Assembly: GCA_016110215.1 (NCBI GenBank)
Contig: JADWQD010000011.1
Span: 310,001 to 374,000 of the forward strand
Reading direction: 5' to 3'
DNA: 64,000 nt
Origin: Capronia americana
Taxonomy: Eukaryota > Ascomycota > Eurotiomycetes > Chaetothyriales > Herpotrichiellaceae
Below, in pieces: positions 10,066-21,195 of this stretch. The stretch's first letter is position 1. Each line of letters begins with the position of its first letter. The position numbers and the translations under genes are program-made. A model generated the notes under the pieces. That model did not search any database. It worked only from the letters and a program-made list of their open reading frames with translations, and was not told the DNA's origin.

Positions 10066-11998
10066 TCAATCTTGGGTGTCCTTGGTGAGAATGGTTGACC
10101 TGCCGGTCTCAAGACTCAGTCTCGGACTGCAGTCAACAATGCTGCTTTCCGGCGTGTCGTCCGTATTGCTGGGAGTATATGAGTATCGGAATCCGTCAAC
10201 TACCATCACCTCGCCATCGAATTCTTCTTCGTATCCAGGAGGCGGAGTCACATCCGTCTTATAGGATGGCGCAATGTCGGAAGATCGACTGCTTCCCACA
10301 TCTCCACCAAGTACGGCGGGCTCGAATCCGTCGGCATAATGGTTGCCTGACCGAACATTCCTGGCTCGACCTTCTTCAGCTTGCACAAGGTCTCTTACGA
10401 AATCAGTGGCGTTCTGCATCGTGCGGACTTCTTTTTGTAGGCCGCCGTCATCGTCTTCGAGCACGCCATCTTGCTCTAGAAGCGTCGCTCTCTTCTCCTC
10501 ATACTCCTCCGTGCCTGGTTTGCGAGTACACAGGTTTTTCCAGAATGTCCTCCACTTGTACTTGCATGCAGCTTTGCGGTAGAGCCTCTTCGTGCGGCGC
10601 TCTTCCCATCGAGCGGCACGTTCGGCTCGTCGTCGTGGGTCTCTGAATTTTATGATCGCACGAATGACGAGAGCTGACAGTATGACCAGCAGAACTAGGA
10701 CTATGATCGCAAGGCCTAGCTTGCGTTGTAGGGCGACTTGTTCGTCGTGAGGTCGTGTATGTGGAAGGCCGTGATGGTAGGCCGCAGAAGTCGTGGCAGC
10801 GGCAGGAGTGGCGAAAGACGAGGCGGAGAAAGCTTGAATATAAGTAGATACCTGGGAGGCAACAGCCCGAGTGGTAGGTTGCGGAGAAGCGGAAGGCTTT
10901 GTGGTTGATGTGAACGCAGCCGGGGTGACATGAGCTCCGTCAAGATCGCCAGATACATTTTCAGTGTCGGCCGTCGATCCGTCTTCCGAAATCTTGTTTT
11001 CGATGGCAGCGGAGCAAGGTGACTGGGCGTCGCCCTCCCTGCATCCGCTAACTAGATTTTTGTGATGTTTGAAGTGAGCGACGATGAGGTTTGCAAGAGG
11101 GGACACTTCGCCAACCGCAGTATTCCATACGCATTGCATGCTCGAGCAGGCCGTGAACTTCTGCTTCAGCAGGGACATGATGTTCCTGAGCGTGGAGTGT
11201 AGCTGTTCATGGAGAAGCTCCATGTCAGCCTGCAGCTGCGCAAGCTGTGCATATTCGACCTGCAGCAGGACGTCAACGGTAGACTGTGGATCGGACAGCA
11301 CAGGCGTGATCGAAGGCGCGTAGTCTCCTGAGAAAAGCCACGCCTCGCACAGATCTTGGGAGAGCTGATTCACGGGTTTGTCTTGAAGGCGGAGCACCTG
11401 GGGTTGACCTTTTTGTTTGAACGAGGTGGTGAAGCCCGAGGGGTCAATAAGAGGATCTTGGCCGTCAACGCCCTCGAGTCGGACGGATACTATCGACGCT
11501 TCGCCTTTGAGGCATGTTGATTCCCAAGAGGCGTGGACATTCCTGACACTGGAATCACGGGTAGACTTCGATTGTAAGAAGATCTGACCGCTGGCAACGC
11601 CATTGCCGTAGTTGGAGGCGACGAGAGGAAGGCCATTCAGTCGGGGAGCAGTAGTGCTACACTCCTCTTCGGCGGAGTCGATGTCAAGCGTGAGTTCCTA
11701 CACAGCCAAGCGTCAACCAGAGTTGCAGGTGAACGAGAGTGTATGACGCACCAATCCATCGTCTGGGTCCTCAAAACACCCAGAACAGGGTGCATTGAAA
11801 TAGATTGAAATGTGATCAGGACCTTCTTCGCGTAAGCCACCAGCGACAATGATGATCGAGAGGTCAAGTACCTGTTGTACCAGCAACGGTCGTGATGTCC
11901 TTTGGGATCGTGGAAGGAGCGGAAGAAGCAGCGCAGAGAACAGAGGCAGTGGCAAGCGTAAGAAACAAAGTGGCAGCCTGGATCAATAACGAGCACAT
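10066..11998 (-). CDS. Type I single-pass membrane protein with cytosolic PPxY motif
   Basis: Three exons, 11998-11872, 11825-11752 and 11697-10066 (610 aa), with introns of 46 and 54 bases. The first exon encodes a clear signal peptide (MCSLLIQAATLFLTLATASVLC). A lumenal or extracellular part of about 370 residues with scattered cysteines follows. Then come a Ser/Thr/Ala-rich stalk, a membrane span LGLAIIVLVLLVILSALVI at about residues 394-415, a basic stop-transfer (RRRAERAARWEERRTKR) and a cytosolic tail of about 190 residues. The tail carries PPPGYEEE, a PPxY motif that WW-domain proteins such as Rsp5/HulA ubiquitin ligase adaptors bind. I do not recognise a named family. Topology and motif suggest a cell-surface or endomembrane protein whose turnover may be controlled by ubiquitin; this is inference. 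Confidence 0.75.
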
Positions 11999-13009
11999 TT
12001 TGAATATCGCCGAACCAAAGGATGAACAACCCGATCAAGCGGGACTATGACGGGCGGATGCCAATTAATGGTCAATTGTACAACTGGATGTGAATGCACA
12101 TGAATTGCCACCTCCAAGTGGAAGTAAACACTTCACCTCACAATTTTGGCCTTATCACGACTCCATATCCCCAGAAGCCTCAAAGCGCGGGTGGTGTTGC
12201 GATTGAGAAATCAAAGAAGAAAAATCGAACGAGGTTGGTGATGCTGGCCCGACGGCGCGCTTTTGGCTGGTGCCTGAGAAGCGGAGGGAGAAGGAGAAGG
12301 ACGACGGTGGAACGCCTGGTGCGCCTGGCAGCCACTGCCTTTTGAGGTTTGGCGCGTGGGTTTTCGGGGTGACAAGCATTGCACAGCCCGAGCCTCTCGG
12401 CCGGTGGCTGCCATCCGGCACCGAACTTCAGAGGCACCAAAGGGGCCAAAGTGTCCCAGTCACGTGGGGATAACGTAATCGACCATGCAAGGAAATTATG
12501 AGGGCTTTGGATATTATTTACAGAAGCTGGTACATAGTAGCTAAGTCTGCATCTGGAAGTGGAAAATGGCGATTGAGGGCACGATGGCTGAGGCGGCACT
12601 GGCGTGTGGCTCGAGCGAGGTAGATAATGTTACGGGTGAGTAGAATGGCGCTGAGAGCGGTTTTCATGGCTGTTTCCTTCACCGTAGAGATGGTTATGGA
12701 ACTTCGCTGCCAAGCCATGATTCTGGATATCACCACCCCTTCATCCACCCAAACAAAGTCAGGATGAGATGCTAGCAAAACAGCTTTGATTAAACGACAA
12801 GAAGCGAGCTAATTGCATCAGCCAATTATAACCTCTGCGCTTCCCAAAAGGATACCGATATCGTTGATCGTTCCGCAGGTCCATAGATTCCTAATTATCG
12901 ACTCAAGGAAACATCATCAGCACACAAATCCCCACCTATCAAGAGCTTCTAAGCAAGACATCAACAATCTCCCAGCCCAAGGGCGCAACAAGCAAATCCA
13001 CTCCTCGCC
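11999..13009. other. Intergenic, divergent promoter of the membrane protein and LSm4
   Basis: Several overlapping frames at 12155-12600 come from GC-rich, low-complexity sequence. None shows a domain. Probably promoter and leader regions for the two divergent genes. Confidence 0.45.
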
Positions 13010-13600
13010 ATGCTCCCGCTCGGCCTCCTGACGGCGGCACAAGGCCACCCTATGCTCGTGGAGCTGAAAAACGGCGAAACGCTCAACGGCCACCTGGTAA
13101 ACTGCGACACGTGGATGAACTTGACGTTGAAGGAAGTCGTGCAGACGAGCCCCGAGGGCGACAAGTTCTGGAGGTTGCCGGAATGCTACGTGAGGGGGAA
13201 TAATGTACGTCCTCGTGATATTTTCATTTCCCTCCCTTATTATGTTGTGGTGTAGGCGGCATTTATGTGGTTATGTTGAGAACTTCGCGATTGCCTTGGC
13301 GCTCTAGTGCGCAAGATCCCATGTATGTCCTGGATGCGGCGAGCTAATCATATTGTGTAGATCAAGTATCTCCGCGTGCCGGAGGAGATTATCGATCTTG
13401 CACGAGAACAACAGCAACATCAACAACAGCATCGCCAGGATGGCGGTCAGCGCGGAAGCCGTGGAGGAGGACAAGCAGGCCACGGTGCTGGGGGCAGAGG
13501 AGGTGATCGGGGTGGCCGGGGTGGTGGCGGGCAAGGACGGGGTGGTGGAAGGGGGCATGGGCGGGGCAGAGGGGGTGGTGGTGGGAGAGGTCAGAGTTAA
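13010..13600 (+). CDS. LSM4: U6 snRNA-associated Sm-like protein LSm4
   Basis: Two exons, 13010-13204 and 13361-13600 (144 aa). The 156-base intron has a GTACGT donor and a TAG acceptor preceded by a CTAAT branch site. Sm1 motif: PMLVELKNGETLNGHLVNCD; Sm2 motif: LPECYVRGNN..IKYLRVPEEI, with the intron splitting NN and IKYLR. The C-terminal half is Gln/His then an RGG-rich tail (GGRGGDRGG and similar), as in other LSm4 proteins. LSm4 belongs to the LSm2-8 ring on U6 snRNA (nucleus) and to the LSm1-7 ring that activates decapping in P-bodies. The RGG tail is a usual arginine methylation and P-body assembly region. Strong assignment. Confidence 0.93.
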
Positions 13601-14030
13601 AGGGAGTGGCAATGGAAAAGAGCTCTGAAGTTTTTTGTTCATCGCAAGATTTGGTCGCGGCTACGAGGCTCCGTCAAAGCTCACACACGTCATCACATTA
13701 CAAGTGAAGTTCCTAGGACGCTCCGACGGCCTCGACATAACAGGACGCGGTTTCTGGTCCTGCGGACGCCGCTGAATTTTGTACCCTCCGTGCCCAATCA
13801 TACAGCCCAAATGATCAGCACTGTCAACGCGCAGCTAGCGCCCAGCACTCGCTCTTCCACAAGAGATGGCGAGATTGGAAGCAGCGCCTGCTCTTTGAGG
13901 CATCGTCCTTCCATTCGCCCCGGACTCCAGCGCTATGCTAGTCCAGAAACAACGCTTTGGAGAGGCCCTCTATTTTAGGGCACGCAATATCAAGAATTGA
14001 AGAAAGATTATATGCGGGTTCGTATCGTCG
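13601..14030. other. Intergenic between convergent LSm4 and Cds1
   Basis: Shared 3' flank of two convergent genes. I see no gene or repeat in it. Confidence 0.6.
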
Positions 14031-15516
14031 TTACTTTTTCCCGAGCACACCAGATAGACATTGCTCAACCTAAGCATCCTGTGTTAGTACCCGGTTGTGT
14101 CTCTGATAGGGAGGGGCTTACCTTGGTGGAGACAATGCCTTGGCCCTGCAAATACCAGCCCAGTCTCTTCAACAACTCAATTTGCTCCTCGGGGGAGAGA
14201 CCCATGATAGCCGTCTCAAGGACAGAACCCACGGACGACTTGTAGACGGCAATGAAGCTCTGGTAATACATGTAGGCGAAGAGGCCCATGATAAATTGAC
14301 AGTCCATACGATCTGTCATGCCGCCATGTCCAGGGATGCTGTCGCCAAAGTCCTTGATTTTGAATGTGCGTTTCAGTCCAGATGCAAAGAACCCTCCAAA
14401 GGGAGCAATGAGCGAGGCGAATGATGCGAACACGAGAATATGGCCCTGCATAGGCGACACAAAGAACGTGTAGTCGAGACCAGTCAAGCCCTTGATGTTG
14501 TAGGGATAGGGCTTGAAGACGGGATTCGGGTCGCATTGCAGACCCGTAAAAACGTTGGCACCAAGATCATTGACGGGGCAGATGAAGTAACTGTAGCGCA
14601 TCAAGACATTGGTGAGTGCAAATCCGAAGAAGATTGTGCAAATCCAAGCTCCCACAAATCCCTCGACGGTCTTCTTGGGCGAAAGGCTAATGAGCTGAGT
14701 GCGCCCAAACGTTATACCACAGATGTATGCGAAAATGTCGTTGGTGATGACCAAAGACGCGGGAAGGAAGAACCAGATCATGCCCTCGAAAACATTGTTC
14801 ATCATGAAGTGTGCTTGCACGACAATCAAATAGAGGGCCATGTGCGTCCAAGCGAACTGGGCGAACTGGAACCGGTAATAGCCTTTTCTCAACGAGGCGA
14901 CGAAGGAGATGAACCCTGTTATACGGTCAGCGCTGGACTAGACGGACGCAAAGGCAGGCATACCAAAGATGTACATCATGAAGCTAATGAATCGGTGATG
15001 GGTCGCAAAGGGCAGCAAGACCTTATCCACCAAAAGGATGTGCTTGAAGTAGTAGATCACACTTTCGCCGTAGAGAAAGTACATCGTGATGGCCAGGAAA
15101 TACCAGTTCAGAGAAGTGGTCAAGGGGAGATTCTTCTGCTTCGTCGGCACCTGGGCAATCGCAATGACTTCCTTGAACGAGATGATCTGGACCGCGGTGA
15201 TGACCATGAGGACGTAGATGTGCCCGGCGAACATGGCGCCGAAGAAACCACCGATCATGACCAGCGTCCATATCATTCGCGTGATGAAGGTTTGCTTCTT
15301 CTTCTCATATTCTGACGCTCCCGCAGGCTTTTCGCCTTTCACCACGTTGCCGTTCACGTTGTTGTCGTGGTTCTCTCTGGCCGGGCTCGGGGGCTCGGAT
15401 GCAGTATCGCTGGTGGTGGAGGAGCTTGATCGACGGTGATGGCTCCCATTGCCATTTCCATTGCCGTTGCCGTTGCCATTCCGATGCTGGAACTTGACAC
15501 CCTTTTGCCTAGGCAT
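14031..15516 (-). CDS. cds1: Phosphatidate cytidylyltransferase (CDP-diacylglycerol synthase)
   Basis: Three exons, 15516-14964, 14915-14122 and 14069-14031 (461 aa). The enzyme makes CDP-diacylglycerol from phosphatidic acid and CTP, feeding phosphatidylinositol, phosphatidylserine and cardiolipin synthesis in the ER. The N-terminus has an Asn-Gly repeat and a Ser-rich cytosolic stretch (about residues 1-75). Many membrane spans follow, from TRMIWTLVMIGGFFGAMFAG onward, with ISLSPKKTVEGFVGA and the family signature KDFGDSIPGHGGMTDRMDCQ. The last intron (14070-14121) has a perfect TACTAAC branch site. The last exon encodes only VEQCLSGVLGKK. Length is normal for fungal Cds1. Strong assignment. 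Confidence 0.95.
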
Positions 15517-16147
15517 GGCTGCGTGCGCGTGAGGTGAATGTGAGCCGCAGGCAGAAGATTCTGCCGTATTGATCAGGGGTGCGACGGAGATGGAGTTTGC
15601 AGTTTGGGAAAGAGAGGGGATGCCTCGATTGACACGTGCAGGTCACTCTGGCCTGGCACCTCCTCCGAAGTGCAGCTTGTGGACTGAGACCTGTGCTGTT
15701 GATTCTGTACCGACAGCGACTGGCTTTTCACCCCTCTTTGAAGCGACTTGACTGCAGAAAGTGGTGGAGAGTGCCGCAGTGCGTTTTGGAGGCACCTCAA
15801 TAATCATTAAGAACCATGTTGGAGCGCAGTTTGACTTCGCCTGGGCGCCGCTTGGACGTGCGTCATAGTGCTGCTCTCCTGTTTAGCAGTAGGCTTAGGC
15901 GCCGATACGTCAGCTAGAGCCCCGGAGCTCGGGACTGGCTCGTGGCCTTCATTATCCGCCACCGCTAATGCAACATTCACAACGCAATGGGCAATTTGTT
16001 CTCACTGCTCCTCCAGTGTCAATACCACGTCAGTCGCGTCTTTGACCACGGTTTCCGCGTCTAGACAATCCCCTGCCGACGACGTCTGTCTGACACGTCA
16101 AGGACGCCTATGCCCTCATCGTCTTTGTTCCTCAATGGAGGTCGAAC
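15517..16147. promoter_or_regulatory. Divergent promoter of Cds1 and the ATRIP-like gene
   Basis: About 630 bases between divergent starts. No domain-bearing frame or repeat is seen. Both flanking genes are conserved housekeeping genes, so a shared promoter is likely. Confidence 0.5.
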
Positions 16148-18610
16148 ATGAATGGCATGGACGACAACGAAGACGAGACTGATCTCTTTGACGACGACGG
16201 GTTTGACAGTCTCTCAGAGACCGCGCTTCAAGAGCTCGAACACAATGCTATACTATCAACTCAGGCCCAAGTCCAGAACTCAGGTCCTCAGCCTCAACCG
16301 GTGCAGAGGCCCCCTCGTCCTGTACCGCAGGCAAGGACAGCAGCGGCACAAGCACTCCCTAATGCCCGTCCCCTCATTTCCAACCCTACCTTGCACAGAT
16401 ATCTGACGGAAGAAGATGATAGCTTCGAGCTAATAGGAGACGAGAGTGTGCCTACTCCAGTCGAGGAATACGATTCTTTTTCTTTTCGACGAGCACAAAC
16501 AAGCGACGCCCCTCAGACAGAACGATTCCAACAACAGCGTCACGGTCAGGCCCATAATGACGTTCTCCATCGTCCCATCGTTCAAAAGAACTACCAACGC
16601 CAGGCTGGCTCGTTTCAACCTAATCAAGGCGATGGGACGTTGCAAAAAAACCCGGCCAGACCTGATGAGATTATGTTGGATGCACCTCACCAGCAAAGTG
16701 GACACGCTCTGCAGGAAGACGAAGGCGAAAACATCCAGTATCGTCTCAAGAAACTCCAGCAAGAACGAGATGAACTCGCGCAAGAGCTCCGAGCCGCAGA
16801 TGACGCTGTCTCGTTACAAAAGGGCGAGATTTTCATCGTCCGGGCCAAGTTGGAGGAGGAGAGCAAAGGCCATAGCCGACAGATTGCCGCCCTCAAGAAG
16901 TCTATGGAAGAGCAACTAGCCAAGTATACGGCGCAGCTACATGCATTGACCGAGAAGAACAACAGTCTGACAACTCAGTACAATTTCCTTCAGCAAGAGC
17001 ACAACCAAGAAATTCAGGAAAGCAAGACATTGAGACAGCGCCTGAAGGACAAGCCCCGGGCTGAAAGCGAGGCGAGTCCTACCACAACGCCCAGGCGTGG
17101 GATGGCGCGCTCGCTTCGAGATGGCTTCAACGACGACGACATCATGCTCATATCACCCTCAAAGTCCGATCGACGCTCGAAACCACCCACACCGACCGCG
17201 GCGAACAAGAGGAAACGAAAAGCTGCGGAGCCAAGTCCTATCAAGCCCCTGCCACTGCGGCTGTCGAACCAGAATCAGGATGACATGCCACCTCCACCGG
17301 TACAACGCGTGCAGACAGTCGAGCCCGTGGCCACCATCCCGCGAAAGGACAAACAGGCTGAACGACATCTTAGATTTCTACAGTCAATCCTCAAATACAA
17401 GCTCAACGACACCAAGGAGCCACTGTTAGAAGCTCTTGTCAGATTCACGTTCCCTTCGAGCCCGTCCAAGACGTTTTCGGCGATTCTTCTGGAAAGCACT
17501 TCTCAGCTTACAGGCAGCCGTCTCCCCGGCGACGTCCTACAACTCTTCGTCGACCTGTGGTCCAAGTGTATGAAAGAGCAATACTACAAGCCGATTAGCT
17601 TACTCCTCGAAATAGTCAGCCATATCATCGACCTCGAAATGTTCGTCCTTGACGCCGACATCATCACCTCTCTAAGCCCCGTCCTCCAATCCTCCATCAC
17701 CATCAATGCAAAGAACCGCTTCGAACACTCCCCCGTCCACCACGCTACATACGGCAAATTCCGCCAAACGCCACAATCCATCTTAAATCGAGAAGTCAAC
17801 GGCACAGAATGTCTGGAGCTCATGCTCACAATAGCGTACACCGTGTCCGACGAGCCTGGACTACTCTCGTTGTTCTGGCGCCAGATGAATCCGGAATTCG
17901 TCCTCATGATGCTTAATGCCTGGCAGCCCATTACAGACATCACGCTCATGCTTCGCCTCCTTTCGACTAGCATCCTCCCCTCGACCTTCGGAAGCATCTG
18001 CAACGACAATCAACAAACACAAGTCGAGCACTGGACCCTCAGCCGCATATGCTACCTCCTGTGGGAAACTCCTCGCGTCGATGAGGGCCTTCCTCCCAAT
18101 ACAGCCGCTCAACTCTGCGATCTCCGCCTGGAAGTCATGAACCTGTTGACCAAGTTGGCGATTGGATCCTCGCCACACCCCCATGATGATCCATCCCATC
18201 ACGGCATTCTCCTACTCGCGACGGACGCCCATGCGATTGGTCGTCTGGTGAGAAGCCTCTACGACGAAGTTTCGGCAATGTACACGCTCCATCCCACCAC
18301 GCATCACCTGCACGCCGAGTTGATCAATAAAGGCGTTTCACTTTTGTACCATATCCTTCAGGTCCACGGCAGTTCCATCAATCTCCAAGAGAAGCTGTCA
18401 GCGATCAATGGCGGCGTGCATAAACATCGCGTCGTGCTTACGCGGTTGGCCTTCTCGGAAGGGTTCGTTATCGATCGGCTCATCAGTGACGAGACGGTGG
18501 CGATGGCGACGCAGATGCTGGAGGAAAGCGTGACGCCCGACGAGGCTGATGACCTGGTGGAATGTTTCCCAGGGTTCAAAGGGCGAGGTTCTCCCGTAGA
18601 GGATGACTGA
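16148..18610 (+). CDS. uvsD: DNA damage checkpoint protein, ATRIP/Rad26/UvsD-like
   Basis: Single exon of 820 aa from the ATG at 16148 (ATG at 16157 is an alternative). The acidic N-terminal DDDGFDSLSETALQELEHNAI followed by a Pro/Gln-rich linker matches fungal Rad26/UvsD proteins. A coiled coil covers about residues 195-305 (YRLKKLQQERDELAQEL ... YNFLQQEH), the region that in ATRIP drives dimerisation and ATR (Mec1/UvsB) binding. A basic NKRKRKAAEPSP at about 350 looks like a nuclear localisation signal. The remaining 450 residues are helical-repeat-like. The partner is the ATR kinase at RPA-coated single-stranded DNA. The assignment rests on overall layout and the N-terminal and coiled-coil patterns. 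Confidence 0.78.
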   Translation: MNGMDDNEDETDLFDDDGFDSLSETALQELEHNAILSTQAQVQNSGPQPQPVQRPPRPVPQARTAAAQALPNARPLISNPTLHRYLTEEDDSFELIGDESVPTPVEEYDSFSFRRAQTSDAPQTERFQQQRHGQAHNDVLHRPIVQKNYQRQAGSFQPNQGDGTLQKNPARPDEIMLDAPHQQSGHALQEDEGENIQYRLKKLQQERDELAQELRAADDAVSLQKGEIFIVRAKLEEESKGHSRQIAALKKSMEEQLAKYTAQLHALTEKNNSLTTQYNFLQQEHNQEIQESKTLRQRLKDKPRAESEASPTTTPRRGMARSLRDGFNDDDIMLISPSKSDRRSKPPTPTAANKRKRKAAEPSPIKPLPLRLSNQNQDDMPPPPVQRVQTVEPVATIPRKDKQAERHLRFLQSILKYKLNDTKEPLLEALVRFTFPSSPSKTFSAILLESTSQLTGSRLPGDVLQLFVDLWSKCMKEQYYKPISLLLEIVSHIIDLEMFVLDADIITSLSPVLQSSITINAKNRFEHSPVHHATYGKFRQTPQSILNREVNGTECLELMLTIAYTVSDEPGLLSLFWRQMNPEFVLMMLNAWQPITDITLMLRLLSTSILPSTFGSICNDNQQTQVEHWTLSRICYLLWETPRVDEGLPPNTAAQLCDLRLEVMNLLTKLAIGSSPHPHDDPSHHGILLLATDAHAIGRLVRSLYDEVSAMYTLHPTTHHLHAELINKGVSLLYHILQVHGSSINLQEKLSAINGGVHKHRVVLTRLAFSEGFVIDRLISDETVAMATQMLEESVTPDEADDLVECFPGFKGRGSPVEDD

Positions 18611-19698
18611 ATGAAATAGGCTTGACTCTGATGGTTGCATAGCGGCAGGGGCCGGGGCGGATTTGTGACGTTTGTACTTGGACGGTATTTAAGCGATGCG
18701 TTCAGGTTTGCTTTAGTGAAATGGTCCGTGGAAAAGTGATTCTCGCCTCGCTACGATAGTGAACGTGATAGCAATAGGAATAAAATGATAATGAGAAAGA
18801 ATGCCAACAGCGCTCTAGGAGACATTGTCCCACCAAGCTCTGCGCTCGAGAACGATAACGAGAAGAATAACGAGAACGTAAACAAGCAACGACGGCCATT
18901 CTCACGCTCAAGTGACATTCCATCGACTGTGCATTTTCCTCTACTCACGCGCAGAGCAAGCGTGCAGTCTCACCCTCAATCTCTACATAGGGAGATGAGA
19001 TGGTCTAGTATTCACCCATCGACAAGGCTGTTCTTTCGAGATATGTACATGTATAGTATATACTAGGTATATATACCTACCTGTACCCATACGTGCATGC
19101 ATATCTACATGAAGCTGTATTTGTCGGAGCCGAGTTTGAAAAGGGTGTTGAATCCGCGTTGTACGCCGCTGTACTGGTGGGTAGGTACCTAGTACGCCCA
19201 CGTACGCCCTACCGCGGTCATCGGCCTCGTTACGAGTACAGTACGCAGCAACTGAACTGGAGCCTTGGGAGCGCTTTCTCGAGCGGCTCAATACGTGTCG
19301 GACACTCTCTCGTAGGTCAGATCTGCCTGGGTTTTCTGGCGGTTGTGTACCTAGGAAAGCGTATGTAAGGAGGACTCTGTCCAGCCAGCTTATGGTCTCT
19401 TTATATTAGTACCTCGATATGTATTATGCTGAACATTTGCTCAGGGTAGATGCATGCCTGAGTTAATCCGTAGGGTGTTCTGCGCTTGACATCCGCTGGT
19501 TACACCATTATGAAGAGGAGCTTTGAAGCCCTGTTAACTATGTATGATTTACACTATACATTATATCCAAGTAAAGGACCTCGCCGGCTACCCAAGCGGC
19601 TGTTGCCCGTGATGAAAACATTAAACAGCCTTGAGCTGCGCAAATTTGTTCTCGTATCGCGTCCGTCGTACCGTCATTAATCTGTTGCTCATCCTGTT
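18611..19698. other. Intergenic between convergent genes
   Basis: Moderately AT-rich with many TACCTA/GTACGTA-like words around 19050-19200. No supported gene or RNA. The short frames here lack coding character. Confidence 0.5.
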
Positions 19699-21195
19699 CT
19701 ACCCAGGATCTCTTTGAGGGAGTTGGATACGGTAGGGCAACCCATGTTGGCTACCCCCACGCCCGTTCTCGTCGTCTCCCGCGAGCCTGAGAACACGACC
19801 ATTATTCCTGCCATTTTGGGCTCGGCGTGTCAAACTCCCTGAGGAGTGTGACCTTTGTGGTCCCACATCATGATGTACCACTGAACCAGTGTCTGAATGT
19901 AAGGAGCCGGAGTCATTAGGGTGTGAAGGCAGTCTCGATACAGCCGAGTACATCCTAGACGTCGAAGCTCTAAGTGGCGGTCGGGGTCTTGAGCGGGATC
20001 GTGGTGCTGTAGTCGGCGCAGTTCGAAGTGATTGGGTGTCAGCGTCTTCTGTTCCATCGCCACTGTGGTCGTCGGTACCCGCTTCCGAAGGTGCGTTGTG
20101 CACATGTTCGTAAGATGATAGAGATGGAGCAGCAGAATCTTCGGAGACACGCCGGGGAGGCGGTTTATGACGGCGAACAGAGCCCGAGGCAGAGTAAGTA
20201 GATGGAAGAGAAGCTGTCTCCGCATCCGTATATCCAGACCGATGAGAGACTTTTCGTTCCACCAGGCTCGACGAATCGGACTGCGTGTGCGAATGCTGAC
20301 TAGACCGATATTCCGTGTCGGATTCAAGATCGAGCAAATCAACGTCAGCAGGCGTCATGTTGCGCAGAAGTTCAGCGAACATGCGCATAAGTCCCCGGAA
20401 GTCCTCATCGCTCAAAGGCTCCGACGAGAACCGCGCTCTTTCATATGCCTCCAGGAATGCCACGGTGAGAGAATTGTCCGGAACCACGCCGATGTTGATG
20501 AGATATCGAAGGTAAGCTCTCATCCCCATATTGCCGCTCCTAGCGATTTCTTCAATAACTCTCGGTTCGGGAATTGGACTTCCATCAGGGCCAGGTTCAA
20601 CCAGCGGATCGACGGGAGCGAGGCTCACAGCCTTCGCTTCCACGAGATCGACCAATTCATCTACTACGGTCGCGTACTCGAGACCGGGCAATTCCTTGGA
20701 AGCCGGCGACGACCACCCTGCATGTGCAATGTTCCCCCAGCTCGGCTCAATTGTCTGATCGGTACTTGATTTTGTCTTGGTCAAGGCTAACATCCTCATC
20801 CCAGCATTAACTGTATCGTGCTCGAGTCTTTTGCTCCGCGGCCTGACCTGAAATGCAATCACGGCACTTCGCTCTAGACATTCTTGGATAAGTCGATGTA
20901 CCCTTCGTCCTGGCAGATCTTCCTTCTCGATTGGCATAAACGTCTTCGGTATATCCTTAAGCACCGACCGATTCGTGTATAATCTGGACGCATATATGAG
21001 GACAGCGAGGAGTGCAGTAAACACGTAGACGCCGGCAATCAAGAAGATGTCGATCAGGCGGTTTCGCTTGTAGGACTCGTAGATGGTGTCGGCAGGAGTA
21101 ACAGCGCTGAAAATGATGAGGAGGATGAAGACCGCGGTGAACGAGGTGCTGTAGAAGATACGGAAGATGATCTCTCGAGCTCGGCCTCTGGCCAT
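19699..21195 (-). CDS. dlt1: Defect at low temperature protein 1 (Dlt1) family membrane protein
   Basis: Single exon, 498 aa, start at the ATG at 21195. Two membrane spans near the N-terminus (IIFRIFYSTSFTAVFILLI and DIFLIAGVYVFTALLAVLIY) are followed by ASRLYTNRSVLKDIPKTFMPIEKEDLP, the characteristic Dlt1 block. Next comes a conserved helical region (YATVVDELVDLVEAKAV, MRAYLRYLINIGVVPDNSL, FRGLMRMFAELLRNM). The C-terminal third (after about residue 300) is Ser-rich and probably unstructured. Dlt1 was named from the yeast cold-sensitivity phenotype; its molecular role is not established. Strong family match by motif order. Confidence 0.88.
   Translation of the reverse strand: MARGRAREIIFRIFYSTSFTAVFILLIIFSAVTPADTIYESYKRNRLIDIFLIAGVYVFTALLAVLIYASRLYTNRSVLKDIPKTFMPIEKEDLPGRRVHRLIQECLERSAVIAFQVRPRSKRLEHDTVNAGMRMLALTKTKSSTDQTIEPSWGNIAHAGWSSPASKELPGLEYATVVDELVDLVEAKAVSLAPVDPLVEPGPDGSPIPEPRVIEEIARSGNMGMRAYLRYLINIGVVPDNSLTVAFLEAYERARFSSEPLSDEDFRGLMRMFAELLRNMTPADVDLLDLESDTEYRSSQHSHTQSDSSSLVERKVSHRSGYTDAETASLPSTYSASGSVRRHKPPPRRVSEDSAAPSLSSYEHVHNAPSEAGTDDHSGDGTEDADTQSLRTAPTTAPRSRSRPRPPLRASTSRMYSAVSRLPSHPNDSGSLHSDTGSVVHHDVGPQRSHSSGSLTRRAQNGRNNGRVLRLAGDDENGRGGSQHGLPYRIQLPQRDPG

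Noticed and set aside
13353..13628. Alternative frame over the LSm4 tail
   Set aside because: A Val/Gly-rich frameshifted shadow of the RGG repeat; the true exon reads RGG and follows the Sm fold in frame.
14440..15315. Long open frame (291 codons) on the plus strand
   Set aside because: It is antisense to the conserved Cds1 gene and rich in His/Asp/Glu, as expected for the complement of a membrane protein; no domain of its own.
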